The notes under the pieces: model-generated | Seen by the model: the letters and a program-made list of their open reading frames with translations, nothing else | The model's database searches: none | Told to the model about the DNA's origin: nothing | Translations under genes and position numbers: made by a program | Part shown: in pieces, positions 42,521 through 50,334 of the stretch | How the letters are laid out: every line of letters starts with the position of its first letter | Numbering within the stretch: the first letter of the stretch is position 1 | Source: Oceanicola sp. | Lineage (GTDB): Bacteria; Pseudomonadota; Alphaproteobacteria; Rhodobacterales; Rhodobacteraceae | Length of the DNA stretch: 64,000 nucleotides | Assembly (NCBI GenBank): GCA_017792405.1 | Contig: CP051231.1 | Coordinates: 3,170,062-3,234,061 of the forward strand | Direction of reading: 5' to 3'

Positions 42521-43422
42521 TTGCTGGCTGCGGCGCCTTCCAGCGCCTCGGTGACTTCACCAATCGTCCCAAGCATCGAGTCGATGCCGCCGCCCGCAAT
42601 GTAGAGGCGCGCGCTCTCGAGATAGACGATTTGCCCGTTCTGGCCTGCCGTGGTGCCGGCGATCAGAGGCGTGTCCAGCACAGCGCTGGCCGCCTCGCCC
42701 TCTTGGCCAATGGCGGCGCCACGGTCGATCACTAGGATCCAATCCGGGTTCACCTCGGCAACAAATTCGAAGGACACTGCCTCGCCGTGGGTTTCCGCAG
42801 TCAGCTCGGGGTAGGCTTCAGGCAGTCCGAGCGTGCTATGCAGCCAACCGAAACGGCTGTCATCGCCATAGGCAGAAATCTTTCCACCATTCACCAGCAG
42901 GATCAGGGCGTCACCTTTGCCTTCTGCCGCAGCTTTTGCTCCCTCGACGGCCGCATCGAGCTCACCGACAAGCTCAGCGGCCTCGTCTTCCTTGGCAAAC
43001 AGCTTGCCGTAGGCTTCCAGCCGCGCACGACCCTGGCCCACGACATCTTCCCAGATCGTCATGTCGACGGTCGGAGCGATCTGTGAAAGCGGCTCCACCT
43101 GCGCCTGTGACCGGCCGCCAGCGACAATCAGGTCCGGGCCAAGGCTCGCGATGGCCTCGAAATCGGGCTCAAACAGGCTGCCAACCGGCTGAGCCGAGGC
43201 AAACACATCGGCCAGGTAGGCCGGCGGGGTGAACTGCGGCACTGCGGCAATGGCAACGCCCAAGGCGGAGAGCGAGTCGATTGCGGCGATATCGAGTACA
43301 ACCACCTTCTCAGGCGCCTGCGGAACACTGACCGGGCCTGCATAGGTCTCGATTTCGACGGTTTGCGCAGCCAGCGCGGCGGGGGTCAGAGCCAGTGCAG
43401 CCAATGTGGCGAGGCGATTCAT
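42517..43422 (-). CDS. Iron-siderophore/heme ABC binding protein (FecB/YclQ-like)
   Basis: Periplasmic binding protein of 301 residues. ATG 43422 (MNRLATLAALALTPAALAAQ) follows CAGGAGA and begins a signal peptide; an in-frame extension upstream lacks one. Segments VETYAGPV-type start VEIETYAGPVSVPQAPEKVV, VVLDIAAIDSLSALGVAIAA, FEAIASLGPDLIVAGGRSQA and the C-terminal LYIAGGGIDSMLGTIGEVTE place it in the type-III (helical backbone) group with FatB/CeuE/YclQ. It is divergent from DUF2218 and TonB receptor genes, which fixes the role as iron-complex uptake. Confidence 0.9.
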   Translation of the reverse strand: MNRLATLAALALTPAALAAQTVEIETYAGPVSVPQAPEKVVVLDIAAIDSLSALGVAIAAVPQFTPPAYLADVFASAQPVGSLFEPDFEAIASLGPDLIVAGGRSQAQVEPLSQIAPTVDMTIWEDVVGQGRARLEAYGKLFAKEDEAAELVGELDAAVEGAKAAAEGKGDALILLVNGGKISAYGDDSRFGWLHSTLGLPEAYPELTAETHGEAVSFEFVAEVNPDWILVIDRGAAIGQEGEAASAVLDTPLIAGTTAGQNGQIVYLESARLYIAGGGIDSMLGTIGEVTEALEGAAASN

Positions 43423-43512
43423 CGGGGTCTCCTGGAGTTCGGAATCGGGCTGGACAATCCCGATGGATTTCATCAGGATTATTTCCGACAGAAAAACTCA
43501 GAGACAAGCAAG

Positions 43513-43821
43513 ATGCAAGAGCAACTCCACGACACCGGCAGATTTGCCACCCAAAGCGCAAGCAAGTACCTGCAACAGCTCTGCAAACACTTCGGCCACA
43601 AGATCGACGTTCGCTACGATGCAAGTTCGGGCGAATGTGCCCTGCCTGTCGGCCCCGCCAAGCTGCGCGCCGAAGATGATGCGCTCGTGGTCGAGGTGAC
43701 CGCACCAAGCGAAGAGGGGCTAACCCGCGCGCGCGCCGTGATCGACAACCACCTCGTGCGTTTTGCCTTCCGCGAAAACTTCGAAACGATGGATTGGGAA
43801 GGGCTCGCCGCCGCTTCCTGA
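43513..43821 (+). CDS. DUF2218-family small protein
   Basis: Protein of 102 residues from ATG 43513 with no signal peptide. Sequence runs HDTGRFATQSASKYLQQLCK, HFGHKIDVRYDASSGECALP and ends with VRFAFRENFETMDW, which matches DUF2218 (PF09981). The family has no proven biochemical activity that I know, but is often encoded beside siderophore or heme uptake genes. Here it is first in the rightward unit, 111 bases before the TonB receptor gene and divergent from the ABC genes. Cys36-like and His residues (LCKHFGHK) might bind iron or its ligand; that is speculation. Confidence 0.85.
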   Translation: MQEQLHDTGRFATQSASKYLQQLCKHFGHKIDVRYDASSGECALPVGPAKLRAEDDALVVEVTAPSEEGLTRARAVIDNHLVRFAFRENFETMDWEGLAAAS

Positions 43822-43829
43822 TCCATAAA

Positions 43830-43847
43830 GGCGGAGCCAATTCCGCC
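43830..43847 (+). promoter_or_regulatory. Short stem-loop between DUF2218 and TonB receptor genes
   Basis: GGCGGA (43830-43835) pairs with TCCGCC (43842-43847) around a 6-base loop, eight bases after the DUF2218 stop. Another GC-rich partial stem (CCGGCG/CCCGG) follows near 43867-43885. Probably a processing or partial termination element within the operon. Confidence 0.4.
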
Positions 43848-43932
43848 GACACTCAAAAAGCCAGCCTCCGGCGCCTCCCGGCGTGTTCCGTGCCAGCTCA
43901 AGAAACCACCACGAACCCCGGGACACCCGACT

Positions 43933-45858
43933 ATGAAAACGACCATGAAGGCCGCCCTGCTGGCCTCTTCTTCCATTCTGGCCGCCAGCATCGCCGCCGC
44001 GCAGGATGTGATCGACCTTGAAGCTATCCGCGTTGAATCCGACGCCGCGCAAGACACCCTCGGCAACGTCGAAATTTCTGCCGAAGAGATCGAAGAGCGG
44101 AACGCCGCAAGCACCGATGAGCTCTTTGCCGGGCAATCCGAAATCCTCGCAACCGGCGGCTCGGTGATTGCGCAAAAGGTTCTGGTCCACGGCCTCGAAG
44201 AGAGCAACCTCGCCGTCACCATCGATGGCGCTCGGCAGAACAAGGGTGCCTTCCACCACACCGGCAACGTGCCGATTGATCCCTTCCTGCTGAAGAGCGT
44301 GAAGGTCAGCTCCGGCCTTGCCCCAGCCGATGCTGGCCCCGGCGCACTTGCCGGCATCCTCGCTTACGAGACAAAGGATGCCCGCGACCTGCTCGAGCCG
44401 GGCCAGACCATCGGTGGTTTCACCGGCCTGACGTTCGGCTCCAATGGTGGCACCTTCCGCCGATCGGCGGCGCTGTACGGCGCCCAAGGCGGCTTCGAGT
44501 ACCTGCTCGCCTACTCCCGCCAGACAGGCGATGACTATGAGAACGGTGATGGTGATGTGATCGGCGGGACCGAGCCCGACCTTACCGATTATTTTGCCAA
44601 GGTCGCCTACACCACAGATGCCGGAAAACGCTTCGAGTTCTCCGCCGAGCAGATCTCCGATCAGGGCCTGCGCCCCTTCCAGGGCGGCTTCCCGCGCCCC
44701 GACTTCGAGGATGTGCCGGGCCGTGGCACCACCTACCTCGTAGCGGTGACGGAGCGCACCAGCTACAGCTTCACCTATACCGATGAGAACCCGCAGGGCA
44801 TCTGGGCTCCGACCATCCAGCTTGCCTGGAACGAGCAGCTTGTTGATGCCGAGAGCGCACAGGGCCGCAATCGCAGCCTTTCCGGCAAGGCGGAGAACAG
44901 GTTTGCCCTCGGCAGCGGCGTGCTGACCGCAGGCGTGGACTTCTTCCACGAGAGCGCCACCAACACCGGCACGGCAGCCGACGCAGGTGAAGAAGAGCTT
45001 TCCAACATCGGCCTCTATGCCCAGATGCGGCAGGACGTGAGCAGCCGCGTGTCGCTCTCATACGGCGTGCGCCTCGACAGCCAGACCTACACCGGTGCCA
45101 CCGGTGAGGAGTGGTCGTCTTCGGGCGTCAGCGTGAATGCAGCGGCAGACGTGCTACTAACCGACCGGCTCACCCTGAACGTCGGTGCAGCGTCGGTGTG
45201 GGGCGGCTACGAGCTGAATGAGGCGGCCTTGATCGGTCTGCGCTCGGCCCCGGTGTACGGCGACCAGATCACCAGCCGGTCCACGAACTTCCGCATCGGC
45301 CTGCGCTACGAGCAGGGTCCGTGGCAGGCGGGCTTTGCCCTGTTCCACACCAACATCAAGGACGCCAACGATCCCTTCACCACCACGGGGGAAGCGGCGG
45401 CCTACGATGTGACCTCTCAGGGCTTTGACGCCAAGCTGCGGTACACCGGCACACAGGGCTACATCGAGGGCAACTGGACCTATGCCGACGTGCAGATTGA
45501 TGAAGGCCCCGTTTCGACAACGTCTTACTACGTGGGTCGCCCCGTGGGCCATATCATCGGCCTCTCCGGTGCGTGGGACGTGAACGAGCAGTGGACCCTT
45601 GGCGGCACCGCGGAGATCGCGCTGGAGGTCGATGAAGTGCCCGCGGGCTATGCCCCGCTCGACAGCTACGAGGTCGTGAACCTCTGGGCCAAGTGGACCC
45701 CGCCCAGCTACGACAACCTCACCGTCCGCTTCGATGTGAAGAACGTGTTCGACAAGACTTACTCAGGGCGCGGCAACGATGGTGTTGGCTTCTCCGCCGT
45801 GGAACCGATCACGGAGCCGGGCCGGACGTTCTTGATCTCGGCGAACATGAAGTTCTGA
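43933..45858 (+). CDS. TonB-dependent receptor for siderophore or heme
   Basis: Complete outer-membrane receptor of 641 residues, with a signal peptide (MKTTMKAALLASSSILAASI, cleavage after AAA near 23) and possible TonB box DLEAIRVES. The plug (about 35-150) has VHGLEESNLAVTIDGARQNK, AFHHTGNVPIDPFLLKSVKV and GPGALAGILAYETKDARD; the barrel ends with the canonical aromatic terminus RTFLISANMKF. Compared with the receptor at 1-1213 it is a different subgroup. The GARQN-FHH-GN region recalls heme-type receptors, but the FatB-like binding protein next door would fit a siderophore. Ligand undecided. Confidence 0.9.
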   Translation: MKTTMKAALLASSSILAASIAAAQDVIDLEAIRVESDAAQDTLGNVEISAEEIEERNAASTDELFAGQSEILATGGSVIAQKVLVHGLEESNLAVTIDGARQNKGAFHHTGNVPIDPFLLKSVKVSSGLAPADAGPGALAGILAYETKDARDLLEPGQTIGGFTGLTFGSNGGTFRRSAALYGAQGGFEYLLAYSRQTGDDYENGDGDVIGGTEPDLTDYFAKVAYTTDAGKRFEFSAEQISDQGLRPFQGGFPRPDFEDVPGRGTTYLVAVTERTSYSFTYTDENPQGIWAPTIQLAWNEQLVDAESAQGRNRSLSGKAENRFALGSGVLTAGVDFFHESATNTGTAADAGEEELSNIGLYAQMRQDVSSRVSLSYGVRLDSQTYTGATGEEWSSSGVSVNAAADVLLTDRLTLNVGAASVWGGYELNEAALIGLRSAPVYGDQITSRSTNFRIGLRYEQGPWQAGFALFHTNIKDANDPFTTTGEAAAYDVTSQGFDAKLRYTGTQGYIEGNWTYADVQIDEGPVSTTSYYVGRPVGHIIGLSGAWDVNEQWTLGGTAEIALEVDEVPAGYAPLDSYEVVNLWAKWTPPSYDNLTVRFDVKNVFDKTYSGRGNDGVGFSAVEPITEPGRTFLISANMKF

Positions 45859-45880
45859 GCTGATCTGCAGAAAATTCCCG

Positions 45881-45899
45881 AAGGCGGCGCGCTCGCCTT
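45881..45899 (+). terminator. Possible terminator after TonB receptor gene
   Basis: AAGGCG (45881-45886) and CGCCTT (45894-45899) form a 6-bp stem with a 7-base GC loop, 22 bases after the receptor stop, followed by only a short T and G run. Weak evidence for termination. Confidence 0.4.
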
Positions 45900-45967
45900 T
45901 GGGGCGCTGCGCAAACGCGTATAGCTCCGGTCGGAAGCTCATACACTTGGCGGTAAAACGGCCGACC

Positions 45968-45983
45968 TTAACCGACTGTTAAC
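45968..45983 (+). promoter_or_regulatory. CtrA-type binding site upstream of exopolysaccharide genes
   Basis: TTAACCGACTGTTAAC is an exact match to the full CtrA consensus TTAA-N7-TTAAC (TTAA 45968-45971, TTAA 45979-45982). It lies 67 bases upstream of the glycosyltransferase start at 46051, a good activator position. CtrA, in Rhodobacterales, controls GTA production, motility and surface polysaccharide genes. Such a 9-base match has a low chance rate in high-GC DNA. Confidence 0.65.
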
Positions 45984-46050
45984 CAAGCTTCTGCATATCC
46001 TCGTGATCTCCGGCACGTACCGGACAGGCAACTCGCTGCGAGGATTTAGG

Positions 46051-47415
46051 ATGGCTTCCAAGGCCCAAGCCCGCCCGCTGAAAATTCTCGTGCTCGGTAT
46101 CAACTACGCGCCCGAGATCATTTCGACGGCAGTTTACAACACCGACCTCGCCGAGGGCATGGCAAGCCGCGGCGCCGAGGTGCGGGTGGTCGCGGCCAAG
46201 CCCTATTACCCAGAGTGGCGTGTGCGGAAAGGCTGGCGTGGGCCCTTCTGGCGCAATCGGCGCTCCGAAACCGGCGTCAAGATCACTCATTGCCCGCTCT
46301 ACGTGCCCGCCAACCCCACCGGCCTCAAACGCATCCTGCACCATGCCAGCTTTGCCCTTTCCGCCCTGCCCATAGCCCTCTGGCGCGGGCTGGTCTGGCG
46401 CCCCGATATCGTATTCGTCGTCGCGCCCTCATTGATATCCGCTCCTGTAGGTTGGCTGGCAGCCCGGCTTGCTGGTGCCAAGGCATGGCTCCACATTCAG
46501 GACTTCGAGGTCGAGGCCGCTTTTGCAACAGGCCTGCTGAAGCCCGAAAGCCGCATCGCCCGAGCAGCCCGGGCCTTTGAGACCTGGGTGCTGCGCCGCT
46601 TTGACCGGGTCAGCACGATCTCGGCACCGATGGTCGCCAAGCTTCGCCAGAAACATGTGCCGCAAGAGCGCGTCTGCGAGCTTCGCAACTGGGCGAGTCT
46701 CGAGAACGTCAAACCGCTTGAGGGGCCATCGCCGATGCGCGCCGAACTGGGCATCCACACGCCTCACGTTGTGCTCTACTCCGGCAACCTCGCCAACAAG
46801 CAGGGACTTGAGATCATTCCCGACATTGCCCGACGCCTCGACCATCGCCGCGATGTAACGTTCGTTGTCTGCGGCGATGGACCAAAGAGGCCACGGTTAG
46901 AGGATATGTCTCGCGACCTTCCTAGCGTCCGTTTCCTGCCGCTCCAGCCCATTGAGCGGCTGGGCGAATTGCTGGGCATGGCTGACATTCACCTGCTGCC
47001 TCAAATCGCGGGCGCGGCCGATCTCGTCTTGCCTTCGAAGCTGACCAATATGCTCGCCTCGGGCCGCCCGGTGCTGGCCACCACCGAGCCGGGCACAGCC
47101 CTCGCCGATGAGGTCGAGGGCGCCGGTTTGGTAACCCGCCCGGGTGACGGAGCGGCCGCCGCCGAAGCACTGTCCGCGTTATTGGACGACCCTGAGCGCC
47201 GGGCCGCCCTTGGCACCAGAGCCCGCGCCCTTGCGATGGAGAGATGGGATGCCACGCGCACGCTCGATGATCTCAAAGCGGCCTTTGAGCTACTTTGCAG
47301 TGAAGGTCGGACAGTTCCCGCTGACACACCGCCTGCGGCCTCAACTCGCACCGACCTTGCTTTGAATACCCACTTAGCGCTCAACCCAAAGGCCATTCAC
47401 CAGCAGAACCGCTGA
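46051..47415 (+). CDS. GT4-type glycosyltransferase (WcaI/WbuB-like)
   Basis: Cytoplasmic GT-B glycosyltransferase of 454 residues, adding a sugar to the lipid-linked repeat of an exopolysaccharide. I choose ATG 46051 after AGGATTTAGG; a GTG at 46003 is less likely. The N-terminus has KILVLGINYAPEIISTAVYN and VRVVAAKPYYPEWRVRKGW, the WcaI mark. The C-terminal half has VVLYSGNLANKQGLEIIPDI, FVVCGDGPKRPRLEDM and the donor-binding HLLPQIAGAADLVLPSKLTN. The last 40 residues are low-complexity. It converges with the polymerase gene (5-base gap), and a CtrA-like site precedes it. Confidence 0.9.
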   Translation: MASKAQARPLKILVLGINYAPEIISTAVYNTDLAEGMASRGAEVRVVAAKPYYPEWRVRKGWRGPFWRNRRSETGVKITHCPLYVPANPTGLKRILHHASFALSALPIALWRGLVWRPDIVFVVAPSLISAPVGWLAARLAGAKAWLHIQDFEVEAAFATGLLKPESRIARAARAFETWVLRRFDRVSTISAPMVAKLRQKHVPQERVCELRNWASLENVKPLEGPSPMRAELGIHTPHVVLYSGNLANKQGLEIIPDIARRLDHRRDVTFVVCGDGPKRPRLEDMSRDLPSVRFLPLQPIERLGELLGMADIHLLPQIAGAADLVLPSKLTNMLASGRPVLATTEPGTALADEVEGAGLVTRPGDGAAAAEALSALLDDPERRAALGTRARALAMERWDATRTLDDLKAAFELLCSEGRTVPADTPPAASTRTDLALNTHLALNPKAIHQQNR

Positions 47416-47420
47416 ACACC

Positions 47421-48860
47421 TCAGGGATCGCGCTGGTGCTCCGCAACCAAGCGGCCCGGCTGAGTTGGCGTACGGCCGAGGCGCGACGCAACGAGCGCCT
47501 GATATGCCTGATAAAGCAGAAATGCCCAAACCAGAGGCCTCACAGGGAAGTCTGCCGAGTAGCGTGGGATCTCAGCAAACAGCGCCAGCGTCAGCAGATA
47601 CAGCGTGGCGACCTTTGCCGACTCAGGAAAGACTGTCGCCGTTTTCTGCATACAGCCCACGAAACAGCCCCACAGCATCATCCCGAAGATGACCCCCGGC
47701 AGCCCGAAATCTGCATAAAAATCGGTGATAATGTTGGAGCCCACGCCCCACCCGGCTGTCGGTTCCAGCATCTCGCTCTTGAGTAGTTTCGAAGTGGTGT
47801 CGAACGTCAGCGAGTCTCCGAAGACCACACCGCGCAAGAGCGGCACCACCCCCATGAACCCTACCAATTTGTAGAGGCCGTATCCGTAGTCCACCTTCTC
47901 CGGCACCACTGCGAATGTTGCCCGTAGCCCGATGGTGGTGATGTTGAAGCTGTTGTCATCCCCAGCCGAGATCGCATTGCCGCTGAGGCTCACCGCCAGC
48001 GCGTCTTTAAACGGCATGGTCTGGGTCATCCGCAAAACCTCGATCGACTGATACAAGACCAACGCACCCATCAGGAAGGCCAACAGGTGAAGACGGGTCG
48101 CGCGCCAGACATAGGTGAACAGGCCGCCCACGATGAATATCCCGAAGAGCATGAAGCTGTTGCGATCGCCCGCCAGCAGGATCCGCGTGATCCAAAGCAA
48201 GTTGACCCCCATCGCCAGCAGCAGGCCGGGCGGCAATGGCTTGCGCTGTGCCAGCCTGCGAATGAACTCGCCCGTGCCAACCATCGCCAGCAGCAGGATG
48301 ATCAGGTAGATGCCTTCTGCAATCTGCCCGCCCGACGAAGTGCCGGTGTACCGCCCCTCGCTGGCTGCCCGGAATCCCAGAGCAAAATAGGCAGCCATCA
48401 GCACCAGTTGGAGCGTCAGGCAGAAGACCGGAAGCGATCTGCTTGCCGTACGCTTGCCCGAAACCCGAAGCGCCCGCCCCCGCAGCCCCGCGTCGACCCC
48501 GAAGTCGAACGCCAGCACCCCGATGGTGGCCGCGATCATCGCGAGGTTGGCGTGCTCCACGTAGGTGCGCCGCAGAAAGATGCTGCGGTTCATATCCGTG
48601 AAGCCGAGCAGGTAGAGCTGATAGGGATAGTAGAAGAGCAGGAAGTAAAAGAAGAAAAACAAAAGCTTCGGCGTCATGAAAGTCGGCAGCCCGGGGCGCA
48701 CCATGACAGGCATCAAAAGCGCCCGGCCGACCAGCGTGTAGAACACTGCGAGGCACCCTGCGAGCACCAGAGGAGAAGCGCCGGGCGGGGCGCCGAAGAA
48801 CAACGCTGTCAGAAGTGAGATGAGGCACAGTTCGGTGAAATTGAAGTGGGTCAGCCTCAT
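47421..48860 (-). CDS. Polysaccharide polymerase-like membrane protein (Wzy-type)
   Basis: Hydrophobic protein of 479 residues (ATG 48860; a GTG at 48866 is also possible) with about 11 membrane segments, such as LCLISLLTALFFGAPPGASP and LLFFFFYFLLFYYPYQLYLL, and a large loop with GRYTGTSSGGQIAEGIYLII. Wzy polymerases have little sequence conservation; this topology, its length and its place next to a flippase gene and glycosyltransferases make O-antigen/exopolysaccharide repeat-unit polymerase the best call. The loop ISAGDDNSFNITTIGLRATF and the FYADFGLPGVIFGMMLWGCF segment near the C-terminus are of the kind seen in oligosaccharide polymerases. Confidence 0.72.
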   Translation of the reverse strand: MRLTHFNFTELCLISLLTALFFGAPPGASPLVLAGCLAVFYTLVGRALLMPVMVRPGLPTFMTPKLLFFFFYFLLFYYPYQLYLLGFTDMNRSIFLRRTYVEHANLAMIAATIGVLAFDFGVDAGLRGRALRVSGKRTASRSLPVFCLTLQLVLMAAYFALGFRAASEGRYTGTSSGGQIAEGIYLIILLLAMVGTGEFIRRLAQRKPLPPGLLLAMGVNLLWITRILLAGDRNSFMLFGIFIVGGLFTYVWRATRLHLLAFLMGALVLYQSIEVLRMTQTMPFKDALAVSLSGNAISAGDDNSFNITTIGLRATFAVVPEKVDYGYGLYKLVGFMGVVPLLRGVVFGDSLTFDTTSKLLKSEMLEPTAGWGVGSNIITDFYADFGLPGVIFGMMLWGCFVGCMQKTATVFPESAKVATLYLLTLALFAEIPRYSADFPVRPLVWAFLLYQAYQALVASRLGRTPTQPGRLVAEHQRDP

Positions 48861-48867
48861 CCGCACC

Positions 48868-50334
48868 TCAACTCCGCAATCGCATCAGTTTTGCGCGGGT
48901 GAGCGGCGTTACCATGAGCCAGCCTGCCACCGCCGACAGGCAGAGCGCTGGTGGAAGCGCAGTGACTACCCACGCGCTTTGCGGCACCAGTGGCGCAACA
49001 AGCACGCTCATCCCTAGCGCACCCACCGCGATTGGCAGGCTGCGGCGCGGGAGGGCGCTTGACGGGCCCAGCAAGCGGCGCACCGTCACCGCGAACCCCA
49101 CCCACATTGGAAGTCGAGCAACCATGATGGCCGCGAGCATGACCCAAGGCGCTCCTGTTGTCGCAAGTACGACCCCTCCGAAAAGGAGGGAAAGAAGCGT
49201 GCTCGCGGCACCAAGCACGACTTTCGGCCTGAGCTTCAGCCCCGCATCTTGAATCTGCCCGTCGCACCGGCAGAGCGCCAGCTGAACAAAAGCGAAGCTC
49301 ATGGCAATGGTCAGCGTCTGCCCCATGAACACCTCCGGTCCGGCCCAAAGGCCCACGAAGGCCTCGTTGAAGAGGATCATGAGGCACGCCAGCAAAGTGG
49401 CGATGGCCGCCACGATCTCCCGCGTCTCTCTTGCCCGCGCTGCAGCCTGTGCGATCTCACCTTGACCTAGCAAGCGCCCCAGACCGGGCATCGTCGCGCT
49501 TGCGGTCATCAGGCAGGCGGCCAGTGCGAATTGAAGGACGAACGAGGTGAAGACCCAAGCCGTGACCGCAGTTGCGCCAAGGAACGCGCCCAGAAGCAAA
49601 ATTTCCGTCGCGAGCATGAGGCGTGCCACCAGCGCCCAACCCAACACCCAACCACCGAACCGCGCCAGTTCACCTGTCTCTCCCGGCTCTGGGCGGCTGG
49701 CTCCAAACCACTGCAGCGAAGCGCGCGCCACCAGCCACGTCAGCGCACCGTTGAGCACAGTCGCCGCCAACACAACACCCGCGAGCCCTACCAGCCCGCC
49801 AGCGTCGCTGAGGGCAACGATCACCAGTGCCGCGTTCGACAGCGGCAGCAGCAATGTGGTGACCAGCATCGAGCGATAGCCAAGGTTGCTGCCCACCAGA
49901 GCCGCATCCGGAATACCTGAGACGCCACGAGCCACAACGTTCAGCGCAAGCACCGCCCCCATCAACATCAGCGCCAAGCCAAGATGTTCCGGCACATCCG
50001 CGATCAGGACCGGCAGCATCAATACGAGGCCCAACTGGATGAGCATAAGCGCAGGCAACCACAGAATCCAGACCCTGAGCGCAGATCCGACTATCCGCCT
50101 CAGCCCTGTCGGGTCCGCCTCTCTGCCGCGTTGGGCAATCACCCATTTCAAAGCCTGCGTCGCCTGCCCGTCCGCCACGGCTCCGACGTCAAAAAGCCGC
50201 TGAGCTGCTTTCCATATCCCGAAGGCGACAGGGCCGAGCGCCCCTGCGAGAAGCGGGTTTGCCATGAGGCCGACCCCTGCCAGAACCGCGAAGTTCAGGT
50301 AGCTGGCCAGCGCATTGCGGCGCGCCGGGCTCAA
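48868..50334 (-). CDS. Polysaccharide flippase (Wzx/MATE-like)
   Basis: Membrane protein of 488 residues with 12-14 hydrophobic segments, inferred to flip lipid-linked repeat units across the inner membrane. The start appears to be TTG 50334, which overlaps the upstream stop (TTGA); no ATG lies before the first helix (SYLNFAVLAGVGLMANPLLA). GALGPVAFGIWKAAQRLFDV and the symmetric LGAFLGATAVTAWVFTSFVL half fit the Wzx fold. Followed by the polymerase gene after seven bases, so flippase and polymerase are cotranscribed. Confidence 0.82.
   Translation of the reverse strand: MSPARRNALASYLNFAVLAGVGLMANPLLAGALGPVAFGIWKAAQRLFDVGAVADGQATQALKWVIAQRGREADPTGLRRIVGSALRVWILWLPALMLIQLGLVLMLPVLIADVPEHLGLALMLMGAVLALNVVARGVSGIPDAALVGSNLGYRSMLVTTLLLPLSNAALVIVALSDAGGLVGLAGVVLAATVLNGALTWLVARASLQWFGASRPEPGETGELARFGGWVLGWALVARLMLATEILLLGAFLGATAVTAWVFTSFVLQFALAACLMTASATMPGLGRLLGQGEIAQAAARARETREIVAAIATLLACLMILFNEAFVGLWAGPEVFMGQTLTIAMSFAFVQLALCRCDGQIQDAGLKLRPKVVLGAASTLLSLLFGGVVLATTGAPWVMLAAIMVARLPMWVGFAVTVRRLLGPSSALPRRSLPIAVGALGMSVLVAPLVPQSAWVVTALPPALCLSAVAGWLMVTPLTRAKLMRLRS

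Noticed and set aside
43444..43464. Inverted repeat ATCGGG-N9-CCCGAT as iron operator
   Set aside because: Only six bp, GC-rich, at the edge of the binding-protein ribosome site and unlike known iron boxes; could be chance.
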